From: Sneathiella chinensis
GTDB lineage: Bacteria; Pseudomonadota; Alphaproteobacteria; Sneathiellales; Sneathiellaceae
Length of the DNA stretch: 64,000 bases
Assembly: GCF_012720115.1 (NCBI RefSeq)
Contig: NZ_VNWN01000004.1
Location: forward strand, 248,001-312,000
Direction of reading: 5' to 3'
The notes below the pieces were generated by a model. That model saw only the letters and a list, made by a program, of their open reading frames with translations. It had not been told where the DNA came from and did not search any database. The translations under genes were made by a program, and so were the position numbers. Every line of letters begins with the position of its first letter. Position 1 is the stretch's first letter. Of this stretch, positions 45,622-55,082 are shown piece after piece.

Positions 45622-45677
45622 TGTCAGTCAACGGCACTGCGGGTAATGATCATGGTTTTATTTGGGTACCCCAAATT
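45622..45677 (+). promoter_or_regulatory. Internal pal promoter and leader palindrome
   Basis: TTGTCA at 45622-45627, 17 bp, TAATGA at 45645-45650, giving pal its own promoter in the 142-bp tolB-pal gap. Downstream in the leader, ATTTGGG (45661-45667) and CCCAAAT (45671-45677) form a 7-bp inverted repeat that may stabilise the mRNA. Confidence 0.55.
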
Positions 45678-45709
45678 GATAAATCTCCAGTGGATGGGAG
45701 TTAAGTAAA

Positions 45710-46237
45710 ATGCGGCTTAAACTTGGCCTTAAATTTTTGAGTATGTTTGCTGCGCTGACGTTGGTCGCAGCTTGTGAAACAGCACCGCAGGATTCCGGTG
45801 ATGCATCCGGTAGTGGTGCTTCTTCCCAGACAAGCGGAAGCGGTTCTTCCGGTGCGACTGGCACTGCGAATCAGGTACAGCCGGGCAGCCAGGAAGATCT
45901 GGTCCTGAACGTCGGCGACCGTGTTTTCTACGGTTTTGACAACTTCGACCTGTCTGCAGAAGCTCAGGCAATCGTTCAGCGGCAGGCTGCATGGTTGAAA
46001 GCCAACCCGACTGTTACTGTGACTGTTGAAGGTCACGCTGACGAACGCGGTACTCGCGAATACAACCTCGCTCTGGGTGAGCGTCGTGCCACTTCTGTCA
46101 AGAACTACCTGGTAACACTGGGTGTTGCTGCGGCACGTGTTTCCACCATTTCCTATGGTAAGGAACGTCCTGTTGCTCTCGGCCACACCGAAGCTGCATG
46201 GTCCCAGAACCGTCGCGGTGTCATGACTGTCAACTAA
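45710..46237 (+). CDS. pal: Peptidoglycan-associated lipoprotein Pal
   Basis: 175 residues. Lipoprotein signal with lipobox LVAAC (Cys near residue 22), a Ser/Gly/Thr linker and an OmpA-like domain (GDRVFYGFDNFDLS, VEGHADERGTREYNLALGERRA near 105-126, ISYGKERP) binding meso-DAP in peptidoglycan. Outer-membrane anchor of the Tol-Pal system. Codons differ from neighbours (many GGT, GTT, GCT), as in highly expressed genes. It has its own promoter and a strong terminator. Confidence 0.97.
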   Translation: MRLKLGLKFLSMFAALTLVAACETAPQDSGDASGSGASSQTSGSGSSGATGTANQVQPGSQEDLVLNVGDRVFYGFDNFDLSAEAQAIVQRQAAWLKANPTVTVTVEGHADERGTREYNLALGERRATSVKNYLVTLGVAAARVSTISYGKERPVALGHTEAAWSQNRRGVMTVN

Positions 46238-46259
46238 GTCTTGGCGATGACAAAAATTG

Positions 46260-46301
46260 ACCCGGTGTTTTTTCGCCATGGCGAAAGCACCGGGTTTTTT
46301 T
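46260..46301 (+). terminator. Strong terminator after pal
   Basis: CCCGGTG (46261-46267) pairs with CACCGGG (46288-46294), with an inner TTTCGC/GCGAAA stem, followed by seven T residues. Confidence 0.92.
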
Positions 46302-46413
46302 ATGCGTAAGCAATGGGGCTTCGGCCTTTCTTTGGTCATAAAATTACGCTAGAAAACAGGGATATACGGCTGTTTTTGCGCTTTTTGAGTGTTTTGACAC
46401 AAGCGCCGGTCAT

Positions 46414-46455
46414 GTTGGGAAACAGCCCGTTGGGAAACAGCCCGTTGGGAAACAG
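46414..46455 (+). repeat. 15-bp tandem repeat upstream of cpoB
   Basis: GTTGGGAAACAGCCC occurs at 46414-46428 and 46429-46443, then a partial GTTGGGAAACAG at 46444-46455. It lies between the pal terminator and the cpoB start and may vary in copy number among strains. Confidence 0.8.
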
Positions 46456-46484
46456 TAGGAAGATACAGGTCAGGTAGCAGGCAG

Positions 46485-47519
46485 ATGGCAAAACGGACAA
46501 TTGGAAAATTGATCGGGCAGGGTGTAGTCGGATTTTCAATTCTGATGGCCTCCACCTCCCTCTCGCAGGCACAGAGCAGCGACGTTCAGGCCCTGCTGGA
46601 TCGGATCAACCGACTGGAAGCCGATCTCAACAATGTGCAGAGAAAAGTTTATCAGGGGCAGGATATTCCGCCCCCGGCCAATATCTCTTCGTCCCGGTCC
46701 GGCGCTGCGCCGGTTCTTCCGGGCGGTGAGGCTGCGGCGATCCTGTCCAGCCGGATCGACAGTCTGGAAGTGGAGCAACGCCGCCTGACAGGCCTGCTGG
46801 AAGAATCCAATTTCAAGATGGATCAGGTGACCCGGCGTCTTGACAAGCTGGTCATGGATGTTGATTTCCGCCTGACAGAGCTGGAACGACAGGCCGCAGC
46901 AGGCGGGGCGTCCGGTATGAACGCGAACCCGACTGAGGGCGGCGGTGAAGGGGCCGCAAATGCCGGCTCGGCCAATTCCGGCGCCGCCAATACAGAGGCA
47001 GGGACTGCCACGGCCAAAGGCCCTCAGGTGCTTGGAACCTTGCGCATCCCGACAGAGGGCGGAACCTCCCCGGCCAGTGCGGGCGCGGGCGATACGGTTG
47101 CCTCTCTGCCCGCGGATCAGTCCAATGTTCAGCGAGACCCTGCGGAACAATATAACTACGCCATTTCACTGGTTCGGCAGGACCGATATGCTGAGGCTGA
47201 AAAAGCCTTCGCCGATTTTCTGGCGGCCAATCCAGAACACAGTCTTGCTGGCAATTCCCAGTATTGGCTGGGTGAAACCTTTTATGTTCGCGAAGACTTC
47301 CCCAACGCAGCCTCGGCTTTCCTGAACGGGTACCGAAACTATCCCGACAGCAGCAAGGCAGCGGATAACCTGCTCAAGCTGGCCATGGCCCTTGGGCGGA
47401 TGAACCAGATTGAGGAAAGCTGTGCCTCCTTCCGCCAGTTGGACAAGCAGTTTGACCGCTTGCCAGCGCGTTTGCAGCGGATCGCCGATCGCGAAAAAGA
47501 GAAATTCGGCTGTTCCTGA
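46485..47519 (+). CDS. cpoB: Cell division coordinator CpoB (YbgF)
   Basis: 344 residues. Signal peptide to about residue 28 (MASTSLSQAQS), an N-terminal trimerising coiled coil (ALLDRINRLEADLNNVQ), a Gly/Ala-rich linker (about 130-210) and C-terminal TPR repeats starting at AEQYNYAISLVRQDRYAEAEKAF with GNSQYWLGETFYVREDF. CpoB links Tol-Pal activity to peptidoglycan synthesis at the septum. It sits after the pal terminator with a repeat-containing leader. Confidence 0.93.
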   Translation: MAKRTIGKLIGQGVVGFSILMASTSLSQAQSSDVQALLDRINRLEADLNNVQRKVYQGQDIPPPANISSSRSGAAPVLPGGEAAAILSSRIDSLEVEQRRLTGLLEESNFKMDQVTRRLDKLVMDVDFRLTELERQAAAGGASGMNANPTEGGGEGAANAGSANSGAANTEAGTATAKGPQVLGTLRIPTEGGTSPASAGAGDTVASLPADQSNVQRDPAEQYNYAISLVRQDRYAEAEKAFADFLAANPEHSLAGNSQYWLGETFYVREDFPNAASAFLNGYRNYPDSSKAADNLLKLAMALGRMNQIEESCASFRQLDKQFDRLPARLQRIADREKEKFGCS

Positions 47520-47523
47520 GACC

Positions 47524-48852
47524 TTGAGCACTGAGCGTGACGGCAAGGATGCCGACCTGACACCCCGTTTCGATCTTCACATGACGGCCTGCCTGAAAGA
47601 GGCTGACCCGGTAAAGTGCATTGCCGTCGGGGTATCGGGAGGGTCGGATAGCATGGCGCTGGTGCTGTTGCTGACTGGCTGGTGCCGTTCCCGCAACATA
47701 AGACTTGTCGCCCTGACGGTGGATCATGGATTGCGCGGTGAGGCCGCGACCGAGGCGTTGCAGGTGGCGGAATGGCTTGGTGCCCACGGGGTTGAGCATC
47801 ACATCCTTGTCTGGAAAGGCCCGCATCCTTCCACAGGAATTCAGAAAGAGGCCCGCGCCGCACGCTATCACCTGATGCTGTCCAAATGCCAGGAGATCGG
47901 GGCCGGGGTTCTGGCCCTTGGTCACCAGTTGGAGGATCATCTGGAAACCCTTCTCATGCGCCTGTCGAAGGGAAGTGGCCTTGACGGGTTGCCCGGTATG
48001 GCCCCCGTATCCACGCGGCAGGGAATTCGCCTTGTCCGGCCGCTACTGGATTTCCGGCGGCAAGCGCTTCGGGATTATCTGATAGCAGCGGGTCAGGACT
48101 GGATCGAGGATCCCAGTAATGAAAGCGAGCATTATACCCGCACCCATCTTGGAAAGGTGCTGACGCAGGTGGCGGCGCTGCCCGGTGCCGATCTGGACAG
48201 CATGGCGCTTGCCGCCCGGCGCCTTCAGCGTGCCAATCTGGCGGTTGAGCAGGCGGTGGATACGGCCTTTGCCGATTATGTGACAAAAGGACGTTTCGGC
48301 AGTCTTGATCTGTCTGCCGCGTTTTTGGGTGCCTTGCCGGATGAGGTGGCGATCAGGCTTTTGACAAGGGTGTTTGCTGCGGTTCGGGGCAGGGATGCCC
48401 GCCCCCGACTGACAGCGGTGGAACGCCTTTATGAGCGGTTCCGGACAGCGCAAGGGCCTGTGGCCGGAACCCTTTCCGGGTGCCGCTTCCATCCCCGCAG
48501 TCGGGGGTGGCGGGTGTGCCGGGAGGCCGGGCGGAGCGGATTGCCCGTTGTGCCGCTGACAGGTCGGGCACATTACCTTTGGGATGATCGTTTTCTGGTT
48601 CGGGATCATGCACCGGATGACATCGCACCGGACGGACTGCCGCTTGAAATCCGGCGAATCGGTCATGAGGGGCGCCTGTTTTTGAAAAATCAGGATATGG
48701 GCGGGCCGGAAATGGAGGCCCCTGCCATGATTATTGAAAATCTTCCGGCGATCTGGTGCGGGGACAGGCTGGTATGTGCGCCGCTGATTTCCGGGGTTTC
48801 ATACCTGCCAAGCGTTGGACAAGGTCGGTTTGAAATGCTATTCAATCAATAA
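47524..48852 (+). CDS. tilS: tRNA(Ile)-lysidine synthase TilS
   Basis: About 442 residues from TTG 47524, four bases after cpoB; ATG 47581 (423 residues) is an alternative and neither has a clear RBS. The P-loop SGGSDSMALVLLL is at residues ~38-50, with VDHGLRGEA near 72 and GHQLEDHLETLLMRLSKGSGLDGL near 133, all TilS motifs. It ligates lysine to C34 of tRNA-Ile(CAU), which changes its reading from AUG to AUA. Followed by ftsH, as in many bacteria. Confidence 0.93.
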   Translation: MSTERDGKDADLTPRFDLHMTACLKEADPVKCIAVGVSGGSDSMALVLLLTGWCRSRNIRLVALTVDHGLRGEAATEALQVAEWLGAHGVEHHILVWKGPHPSTGIQKEARAARYHLMLSKCQEIGAGVLALGHQLEDHLETLLMRLSKGSGLDGLPGMAPVSTRQGIRLVRPLLDFRRQALRDYLIAAGQDWIEDPSNESEHYTRTHLGKVLTQVAALPGADLDSMALAARRLQRANLAVEQAVDTAFADYVTKGRFGSLDLSAAFLGALPDEVAIRLLTRVFAAVRGRDARPRLTAVERLYERFRTAQGPVAGTLSGCRFHPRSRGWRVCREAGRSGLPVVPLTGRAHYLWDDRFLVRDHAPDDIAPDGLPLEIRRIGHEGRLFLKNQDMGGPEMEAPAMIIENLPAIWCGDRLVCAPLISGVSYLPSVGQGRFEMLFNQ

Positions 48853-48889
48853 AACACCCTTATTGGACAAGTCGTCGTGGTCCTTGCCT

Positions 48890-48917
48890 ATTGGATAGCG
48901 GCGATTTTGACTTATAT
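48890..48917 (+). promoter_or_regulatory. Candidate heat-shock (RpoH) promoter of ftsH
   Basis: ATTG at 48890-48893, 17 bp, CTTATAT at 48911-48917. The -10 matches CYTATNT fully and the -35 differs from CTTG by one base. The predicted start is about 74 nt before the ftsH GTG. Confidence 0.5.
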
Positions 48918-48997
48918 TGAAGATGTTTCCCGTTATCAGGGTTGGTTTAACAGGTTCGTTCGAGACGATCGGGCGATGATACAAGGAAAGATTTTTC

Positions 48998-50932
48998 GTG
49001 AATCTCTTTGGAAAAAATCTGGTGCTGTGGGTGGTGATTGGACTGCTCGTTGTTGCCTTGTTCAATATATTCAATGACTCGTCCCAGCGCGGCTCTTCGT
49101 CATCCATGCCCTATTCCCGCTTCCTGGAAGAAGTGGATGGGGGCAATGTTACCCAGGTGACCATTCAGGGCCAGACCATTAACGGGGAAACCCGCGATGG
49201 CCGGACATTTTCCACCTATGCCCCCCAGGACAACACACTGGTTGAAAAGCTGAACCAGCGGAATGTCCTGATCACGGCGGCCCCGGAAGAGGAAGGCAGC
49301 CTGCTGATGGCGACCCTTCTGTCCTGGTTCCCCATGCTGCTTCTGATCGGGGTCTGGATCTTCTTCATGCGCCAGATGCAGGGCGGCGGCGGCAAGGCCA
49401 TGGGTTTTGGTAAATCCAAGGCAAAGCTGCTGACCGAAAAGCACGGCCGCGTGACCTTTGAGGATGTGGCCGGTATCGAAGAAGCCAAGGAAGAACTTGA
49501 GGAAGTTGTGGACTTCCTGAAGAACCCCCAGAAATACCAGCGTCTTGGCGGCAAGATTCCAAAAGGCTGTCTGCTTGTTGGCCCTCCGGGTACCGGTAAG
49601 ACCCTGCTGGCCCGCTCTGTGGCCGGTGAGGCCAACGTGCCCTTCTTCACCATTTCCGGTTCTGACTTTGTTGAAATGTTTGTCGGTGTCGGTGCCAGCC
49701 GTGTCCGCGACATGTTCGAGCAGGGCAAGAAAAACGCCCCCTGCATCATCTTCATCGACGAAATTGATGCGGTCGGTCGCCATCGTGGTGCCGGTCTTGG
49801 CGGCGGGAATGACGAACGCGAACAGACCCTGAACCAGTTGCTGGTCGAAATGGATGGTTTTGAAGCCAACGAAGGCGTGATCCTGCTGGCCGCGACCAAC
49901 CGTCCCGATGTGCTGGATCCGGCCTTGCTGCGCCCCGGTCGTTTCGACCGTCAGGTCGTGGTGCCGAACCCGGATATCATTGGCCGCGAGAAAATTCTGA
50001 AGGTTCACATGCGGAAGGTGCCTTTGGCCCATGACGTGAACGCCCGGACCATCGCCCGCGGTACGCCCGGTTTCTCCGGTGCGGACCTTGCCAACCTGGT
50101 GAACGAGGCCGCGCTTCTGGCAGCCCGGAAATCCCGCCGTCTGGTGACGCAGCAGGAATTCGAGGAAGCCAAGGACAAGGTCATGATGGGCACCGAACGG
50201 CGTTCCATGGTCATGTCCGAGGATGAAAAGAAGCTGACCGCCTATCACGAAGGGGGCCATGCCCTTGTCGGGATGCACCTGAAAGCCTCCGATCCGGTTC
50301 ACAAGGCGACCATCATTCCGCGTGGCCGGGCTCTTGGTATGGTGATGCGCCTGCCTGAAAAGGACAGCTATTCCCTGCGCCGCGATCAGTGTCTTGCCCA
50401 TCTGGCGGTTGCCATGGGCGGCCGGATTGCCGAGGAAATGATCTTTGGTCATGACGCGGTAACGACCGGTGCGTCCGGCGATATCAAGATGGCCACCGAC
50501 ATGGCCCGTCGGATGGTGACCGAATGGGGCTTGTCCGACAAGTTGGGCCCGCTCATGTACGGTGCCAATCAGGAAGAGGTTTTCCTTGGTCATTCCGTGG
50601 CCCAGCAGAAAAATGTTTCTGACAAGACGGCTGAACTGATCGACGAGGAAGTCCGCCGCTTTGTGGAGGAAGGCGAGGAAACCGCCCGCCGCATCCTGAC
50701 CGACCATGAAGATCAGCTTCACCGGATCGCCAAGGGGCTTCTGGAATACGAAACCCTGAGCGGTGATGAAATCAAGACCCTGATGGATGGGGGAGACCTC
50801 AACCGTCCGGAAGATGATGAAACACCCGCCGGTAGCGGCCCAAGTTCCACGGTTCCTGAATCAGACGGGCACAAGAAGCCCGGCTCTGAAGGCACCGGCG
50901 GAATGGAGCCGGAACCTCAACCCGGTTCTTAA
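48998..50932 (+). CDS. ftsH: ATP-dependent zinc metalloprotease FtsH
   Basis: 644 residues from GTG 48998 (AAGGAAAG upstream). Two transmembrane helices (about 7-25 and 102-122) flank a periplasmic domain. The AAA+ module has Walker A GPPGTGKT near 194, Walker [12 protein letters not shown] near 249, the pore motif [12 protein letters not shown] near 222 and an SRH ending in RPGRFDRQV. The zinc protease motif HEGGH is near 415. Membrane quality-control protease that also degrades RpoH and LpxC in relatives. The C-terminal tail is rich in Pro/Glu/Ser. Confidence 0.97.
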   Translation: MNLFGKNLVLWVVIGLLVVALFNIFNDSSQRGSSSSMPYSRFLEEVDGGNVTQVTIQGQTINGETRDGRTFSTYAPQDNTLVEKLNQRNVLITAAPEEEGSLLMATLLSWFPMLLLIGVWIFFMRQMQGGGGKAMGFGKSKAKLLTEKHGRVTFEDVAGIEEAKEELEEVVDFLKNPQKYQRLGGKIPKGCLLVGPPGTGKTLLARSVAGEANVPFFTISGSDFVEMFVGVGASRVRDMFEQGKKNAPCIIFIDEIDAVGRHRGAGLGGGNDEREQTLNQLLVEMDGFEANEGVILLAATNRPDVLDPALLRPGRFDRQVVVPNPDIIGREKILKVHMRKVPLAHDVNARTIARGTPGFSGADLANLVNEAALLAARKSRRLVTQQEFEEAKDKVMMGTERRSMVMSEDEKKLTAYHEGGHALVGMHLKASDPVHKATIIPRGRALGMVMRLPEKDSYSLRRDQCLAHLAVAMGGRIAEEMIFGHDAVTTGASGDIKMATDMARRMVTEWGLSDKLGPLMYGANQEEVFLGHSVAQQKNVSDKTAELIDEEVRRFVEEGEETARRILTDHEDQLHRIAKGLLEYETLSGDEIKTLMDGGDLNRPEDDETPAGSGPSSTVPESDGHKKPGSEGTGGMEPEPQPGS

Positions 50933-50946
50933 GGGGACTTCGTATT

Positions 50947-52014
50947 ATGAATTTAACTGCCAAAGGCTCCGCGTTACCGCGGGGCCTTTCCTGTTCTGAT
51001 CGCATCTATATGGCCCCGTGCTTTGGCGAGGATGCCGCATGGGTTCAGGTGGCTGTCCGGCGGGCGCCGGGCACCGTGTTCCTGTATCGAAGCCTGCGAA
51101 AAGAGGCCGAGAACTGGGCCGCCTTTGAAAAGGATCACCGCGAGCGGATTGAGACCTTGCTGGCCCGTACCGATGCGGATGCCGTACGCTCCCGCCTGCC
51201 GGGGGATGGCGGCCCTGCGATCATGGGCATTGTGAATGTGACCCCGGACAGTTTTTCCGATGGTGGGGATTTTCTGGACCCGGACAGGGCGTTTGCCCAG
51301 GCCAGCCGTCTGGTGGAGCAGGGGGCAACCATTCTGGATATCGGCGGGGAGAGCACCCGCCCCGGTGCAAAGCCGGTTCCCATCGCGGAGGAAATCGCGC
51401 GCGTGGTCCCGGTTATCGAGAAATGCGCGGGGCTGGGCAGCCTTCTGTCCATCGATACCCGCAAGCCAGAGGTCATGCAGGCGGCGATTGCTGCCGGGGC
51501 GGGCCTGATCAATGATGTCACCGCCCTTGAATATTCGGAAGAAAGCCTGAAGGTGGTGGTCGAGAGTGGGCTGCCCGTTTGCCTGATGCACAGTTCCGCT
51601 GACCCCCGCGTGATGCAGGACAATCCGCAATATGATCATGCCCTGTTCGACGTGATCGACTATCTGGAACATCGGGTGCGAAAAGCGGTGTCCGCCGGTG
51701 TGGAGCGGGACCGCATACTGGTTGATCCGGGTATCGGTTTTGGCAAGACGCTGGAGCATAACATGCTGCTGATGAAGGGGCTGGCGTTCCTTCACGGGAT
51801 TGGCTGTCCGGTTCTGCTGGGGGTTTCCCGGAAATCCTTTATTGGTCTTGCGGATCGGCCGGGAGAGGCGAAAGACCGCCTTGGCGGGTCGCTTGCAGCG
51901 GCGCTGTATGGCATGCAGGCAGGCGCTCAGATTTACCGGGTTCATGACGTGGCGGAAACCCGTCAGGCCCTTGCCGTGTGGCAGGCGATTGAAAATTCCT
52001 TTCTGACAGCTTAG
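50947..52014 (+). CDS. folP: Dihydropteroate synthase
   Basis: 355 residues from ATG 50947, or 334 from ATG 51010. The first start has AGGGGA about 10 bases upstream but puts the ftsH terminator-like hairpin inside the gene. The second skips the hairpin and begins near IYMAPCFGE, where I judge homology to start, but lacks an RBS. Both give an N-terminal extension of 70-90 residues before the TIM barrel. Barrel motifs: MGIVNVTPDSFSDGG near 92, GATILDIGGESTRPGA near 128, DTRKPEV, LINDVTALE near 188, LVDPGIGFGKT near 258 and LLGVSRKSFIG near 293. It condenses pABA with DHPPP in folate synthesis and is the sulfonamide target. Confidence 0.92.
   Translation: MNLTAKGSALPRGLSCSDRIYMAPCFGEDAAWVQVAVRRAPGTVFLYRSLRKEAENWAAFEKDHRERIETLLARTDADAVRSRLPGDGGPAIMGIVNVTPDSFSDGGDFLDPDRAFAQASRLVEQGATILDIGGESTRPGAKPVPIAEEIARVVPVIEKCAGLGSLLSIDTRKPEVMQAAIAAGAGLINDVTALEYSEESLKVVVESGLPVCLMHSSADPRVMQDNPQYDHALFDVIDYLEHRVRKAVSAGVERDRILVDPGIGFGKTLEHNMLLMKGLAFLHGIGCPVLLGVSRKSFIGLADRPGEAKDRLGGSLAAALYGMQAGAQIYRVHDVAETRQALAVWQAIENSFLTA
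50962..50995 (+). terminator. Terminator-like hairpin after ftsH, within the longest folP frame
   Basis: Bases 50962-50973 pair with 50978-50989 in a 12-bp stem (AAAGGC/GCCTTT outer part, CCGCG/CGCGG inner part, one T-G wobble) with a TTAC loop and a pyrimidine-rich tail. Weak U-run. Confidence 0.6.
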
Positions 52015-52089
52015 GGTGCTGTTCAACGATGACACAAGACTGCCGGGGTTTGACAGGTCCGGTGATCCCAAGCAGCTTATTGAGGCAAG

Positions 52090-53439
52090 ATGACAAGAAA
52101 GTATTTCGGTACCGACGGTATCAGGGGAACGGCCAACAAGGAGCCGATGACAGCGGAAATTGCCCTGAAGGTCGGAAAAGCGGCTGGCAAGCAGTTTACA
52201 GGACGCGGCGAATACCGGCACCGGGTGGTGATCGGCAAGGATACGCGGCTTTCAGGCTATATGATTGAGCCGGCCCTGACCGCCGGTTTTACGTCCGTTG
52301 GTATGGATGTGATCCTTGTGGGTCCCCTGCCAACGCCTGCCATCGCCATGTTGACCCGCTCGCTCCGGGCTGATCTTGGGGTAATGATTTCCGCCTCGCA
52401 CAACCCGTTCGAGGATAACGGCATCAAACTGTTTGGCCCGGATGGGTACAAGCTGTCCGATCAGGTGGAACTGGCTATTGAAGCCGACATGGATGATGAC
52501 AGCAATGTGGTTCTGGCCGATCCGTCGCTTCTTGGCCGGGCGACGCGTCTGGACGATGCGCGCGGGCGGTATATCGAGTTTGCCAAGAGCAGCTTTCCCC
52601 GCAACCAGTTGCTGAATGATCTGAAGATCGTTGTGGATTGCGCCAATGGTGCAGCCTACAAGGTGGCCCCGACCGTCTTGTGGGAACTGGAGGCCGATGT
52701 CATTTCCATGGGCGTCTCGCCGGATGGGTTCAATATCAACAAGGGATGTGGCTCCACCGCGACCGAGGCCATGTGCCGCCGCGTGGTCGAGGAAGGCGCC
52801 CATTTGGGCATTGCGCTGGACGGGGACGCAGACCGCCTGATCATGTGTGATGAAAAGGGGGAACTGATCGATGGGGATCAGTTGATGGCCCTGATCGCGG
52901 CAAGCTGGCATGAGCGGGACCTGTTGCGGGGCGGTGGTCTTGTGGCCACCGTCATGTCCAACATGGGGCTGGAAAAATTCCTCAACGGCAAGGGCCTTGA
53001 TCTTGTGCGCACCAATGTGGGCGACCGGTATGTGGTCGAGCATATGCGGGCCCATGGCTACAATCTGGGCGGTGAACAGTCCGGCCATATGGTCCTCAGT
53101 GATTACAGCACAACCGGGGACGGCCTGATTGCCGCCTTGCAGATTTTGTCCGTGATCGTGGATCAGGGCAAACCGGTCAGCGAGGTGTGCCGGAATTTTG
53201 ACCCATACCCGCAAATCCTGAAGAATGTCCGCTACGCCGATCGGGACCCCATGGGGCTGGAGGCTGTCCAGACCGTGATCCGGGCCGGTGAACAGAGGCT
53301 TGGCGATACGGGCCGCCTGTTGATCCGGAAATCCGGGACGGAACCCCTGATCCGGGTGATGGGCGAGGGTGAGGATATTGATCTTGTCACCCATGTGGTG
53401 GATGATATCGTCCATGAACTGACGCAGGCTGCGGGTTAA
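52090..53439 (+). CDS. glmM: Phosphoglucosamine mutase
   Basis: 449 residues. It begins [14 protein letters not shown]; the phosphoserine loop [15 protein letters not shown] has its serine near residue 102; the Mg loop DGDADR is near 244-249, the sugar-binding GGEQSGH near 329 and the phosphate-binding [12 protein letters not shown] near 415. It converts glucosamine-6-phosphate to glucosamine-1-phosphate for UDP-GlcNAc. The ftsH-folP-glmM order is conserved in proteobacteria. Confidence 0.97.
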   Translation: MTRKYFGTDGIRGTANKEPMTAEIALKVGKAAGKQFTGRGEYRHRVVIGKDTRLSGYMIEPALTAGFTSVGMDVILVGPLPTPAIAMLTRSLRADLGVMISASHNPFEDNGIKLFGPDGYKLSDQVELAIEADMDDDSNVVLADPSLLGRATRLDDARGRYIEFAKSSFPRNQLLNDLKIVVDCANGAAYKVAPTVLWELEADVISMGVSPDGFNINKGCGSTATEAMCRRVVEEGAHLGIALDGDADRLIMCDEKGELIDGDQLMALIAASWHERDLLRGGGLVATVMSNMGLEKFLNGKGLDLVRTNVGDRYVVEHMRAHGYNLGGEQSGHMVLSDYSTTGDGLIAALQILSVIVDQGKPVSEVCRNFDPYPQILKNVRYADRDPMGLEAVQTVIRAGEQRLGDTGRLLIRKSGTEPLIRVMGEGEDIDLVTHVVDDIVHELTQAAG

Positions 53440-53455
53440 TCAAAGAGGTTTCAAC

Positions 53456-54256
53456 ATGTTGGGGAAAGTACTCTCCATTGCCGGGTCGGACTCTGGCGGC
53501 GGGGCAGGGATACAGGCGGACCTGAAGACCATTCAGGCGCTTGGCGGGTTCGGTATGACCGCCCTGACCGCAATGACGGCCCAGAATACAGAAGGGGTCA
53601 CCGCTGTTGAGGGGGTATCCCCCGATTTTGTGGTGGAACAGATTCGGGTCGTGATGGATGATCTGGGGGTTGATGCCATCAAGGTCGGGATGCTGCATAG
53701 CGCGGCCGTGATCAATGCCGTGGCCGATTATCTGGAAAGTCTGGACAACCTGCCGCCGATCGTGGTGGACCCGGTGATGATCGCCAAGGGCGGCGCCAAT
53801 CTGCTGTCCGAGGACGCAGAGGATGCCATCATGGGCCGTCTGCTGCCGAAACTGACAACCCTGCTGACCCCGAATATCCCCGAGGCGGAATGTCTGGTCG
53901 GCTGGAAAATCGAAACCTTTGAGGATCGGGAAAAGGCAGGCCGGGAGTTGCTGGCCAAGGGGCCGGGCGCGGTTCTCATGAAAGGCGGGCATGCGGAAGG
54001 GCCGGTCGTGACCGATCTTCTGGTCCTGCCGGAAGGCAGTCTGCGCTTTGAACATCCCCGTGTCAGCTCCCGCCATACCCACGGTACGGGCTGTACCCTG
54101 TCTTCTGCGATTGCGACGGGGCTGGCGCAGGGTCTGCCCCTTGATCAGGCTGTTGAGCGGGGCCTGCGATATGTGGAAATCGCCATTTTGGAAGCGCCGG
54201 GATATGGCCGGGGCCACGGGCCCCTGCATCACGGTCACACGGTGCGGGACTTCTAG
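53456..54256 (+). CDS. thiD: Bifunctional hydroxymethylpyrimidine kinase/phosphomethylpyrimidine kinase
   Basis: 266 residues, ribokinase-like fold. SIAGSDSGGGAGIQADLKT at residues 5-23, ALTAMTAQNT near 39, VDPVMIAKGG near 103, LTPNIPEAECL near 140 and the catalytic HGTGCTLSSAIAT loop near 209. Phosphorylates HMP to HMP-P and HMP-PP, one of the substrates of ThiE encoded elsewhere in this window. 16 bp after glmM; the downstream genes are convergent with no clear terminator between. Confidence 0.95.
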   Translation: MLGKVLSIAGSDSGGGAGIQADLKTIQALGGFGMTALTAMTAQNTEGVTAVEGVSPDFVVEQIRVVMDDLGVDAIKVGMLHSAAVINAVADYLESLDNLPPIVVDPVMIAKGGANLLSEDAEDAIMGRLLPKLTTLLTPNIPEAECLVGWKIETFEDREKAGRELLAKGPGAVLMKGGHAEGPVVTDLLVLPEGSLRFEHPRVSSRHTHGTGCTLSSAIATGLAQGLPLDQAVERGLRYVEIAILEAPGYGRGHGPLHHGHTVRDF

Positions 54257-54311
54257 GTCCCGCCGTTAAAAGAACGTTATATCCTGGTCAGGGGCAGGGG
54301 CAGGATCAGGA

Positions 54312-55058
54312 TCAGGCAAACAGGTCGATCGGGATAATGGATTGTCCAATCATCTCCCCGCCGGGATCGGTGGGGGAGGTCCCTTCGGGCGGGCCGTTCT
54401 TTTCCGCCAGCATTTCCGTCTGTGCATCCATGAGTTTCTGGGTCGCCGCTGCGGCAACCGCACGGTCCTGCGCCGATGGCTCGGCCGGGGCCAGGGCCGC
54501 CTTGATCACCACTTCCATCTTGGCAATGGTGGCGGCCGGATTGTTCGGAATAGGCGCGGTGTCAATCTTCACCTCACCGCCTATGGCATATCGCTGGCCG
54601 TTGGGGCCAATCTGATATTCATACCGGGGGGCGCCCGCATACTGGCCGCCGGCAACGGCATGGGCCTGCTCATGGGCACGTACTTCCCGGTCCCGATCTT
54701 GCAAGGCGTCAATCTGCTCCTGCTCAGCCTCGCTGAACTCCATCCGGTTGGCGGCTGATTTTTTCGGCTCGCTCTCCGCTTGCGCCGCATCGGCGGTCTT
54801 GGCGGTGCTTGCCTGCTCCGGCACAAGGCTGCTTTTATCGTCTTGCGAGGCATTCCCTTGCAGGGCAATCACATTGTCAGGGGAAACCCGCGCAGGAGAG
54901 GGCGGGGTCCCTTCCCGGTTTTGTGCCTGAGGCGATTTGGTGACCGCTGCCACGGCATGACTGCCTGATCCCGTCTGGTCACCGTCCCGGACAGCCATGT
55001 CCGCCGCCGGGCGGGGCGGATCGTAGACCGGGAAATAGGGGGTGACAGCGGGGATCAT
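54312..55058 (-). CDS. SprA-like putative metalloprotease family protein
   Basis: 248 residues. The N-terminal half is disordered and polar. The C-terminal half has EQEQIDALQDRDREVRAHEQAH, AVAGGQYAGAPRYEYQIGPNGQRYAIGGEV and an Ala-rich helix: the block of the SprA-related/putative metalloprotease (CJM1_0395-type) family. HEQAH is an HExxH zinc motif. No signal peptide is obvious. It is 24 bp after the Ala/Pro-rich gene and probably in one transcript under the CtrA-type box. Substrate unknown; proteolytic activity is inferred only from the motif. Confidence 0.72.
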   Translation of the reverse strand: MIPAVTPYFPVYDPPRPAADMAVRDGDQTGSGSHAVAAVTKSPQAQNREGTPPSPARVSPDNVIALQGNASQDDKSSLVPEQASTAKTADAAQAESEPKKSAANRMEFSEAEQEQIDALQDRDREVRAHEQAHAVAGGQYAGAPRYEYQIGPNGQRYAIGGEVKIDTAPIPNNPAATIAKMEVVIKAALAPAEPSAQDRAVAAAATQKLMDAQTEMLAEKNGPPEGTSPTDPGGEMIGQSIIPIDLFA

Positions 55059-55082
55059 GGGACCGGACAGCCAGAAAGAGCG

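Noticed and set aside
54284-54315. Short GGGGCA/GGATCA direct repeats between thiD and the SprA-like gene, considered as a repeat array or terminator
   Set aside because: Units are only 6 bp with few copies and no stem or U-run; no array structure.
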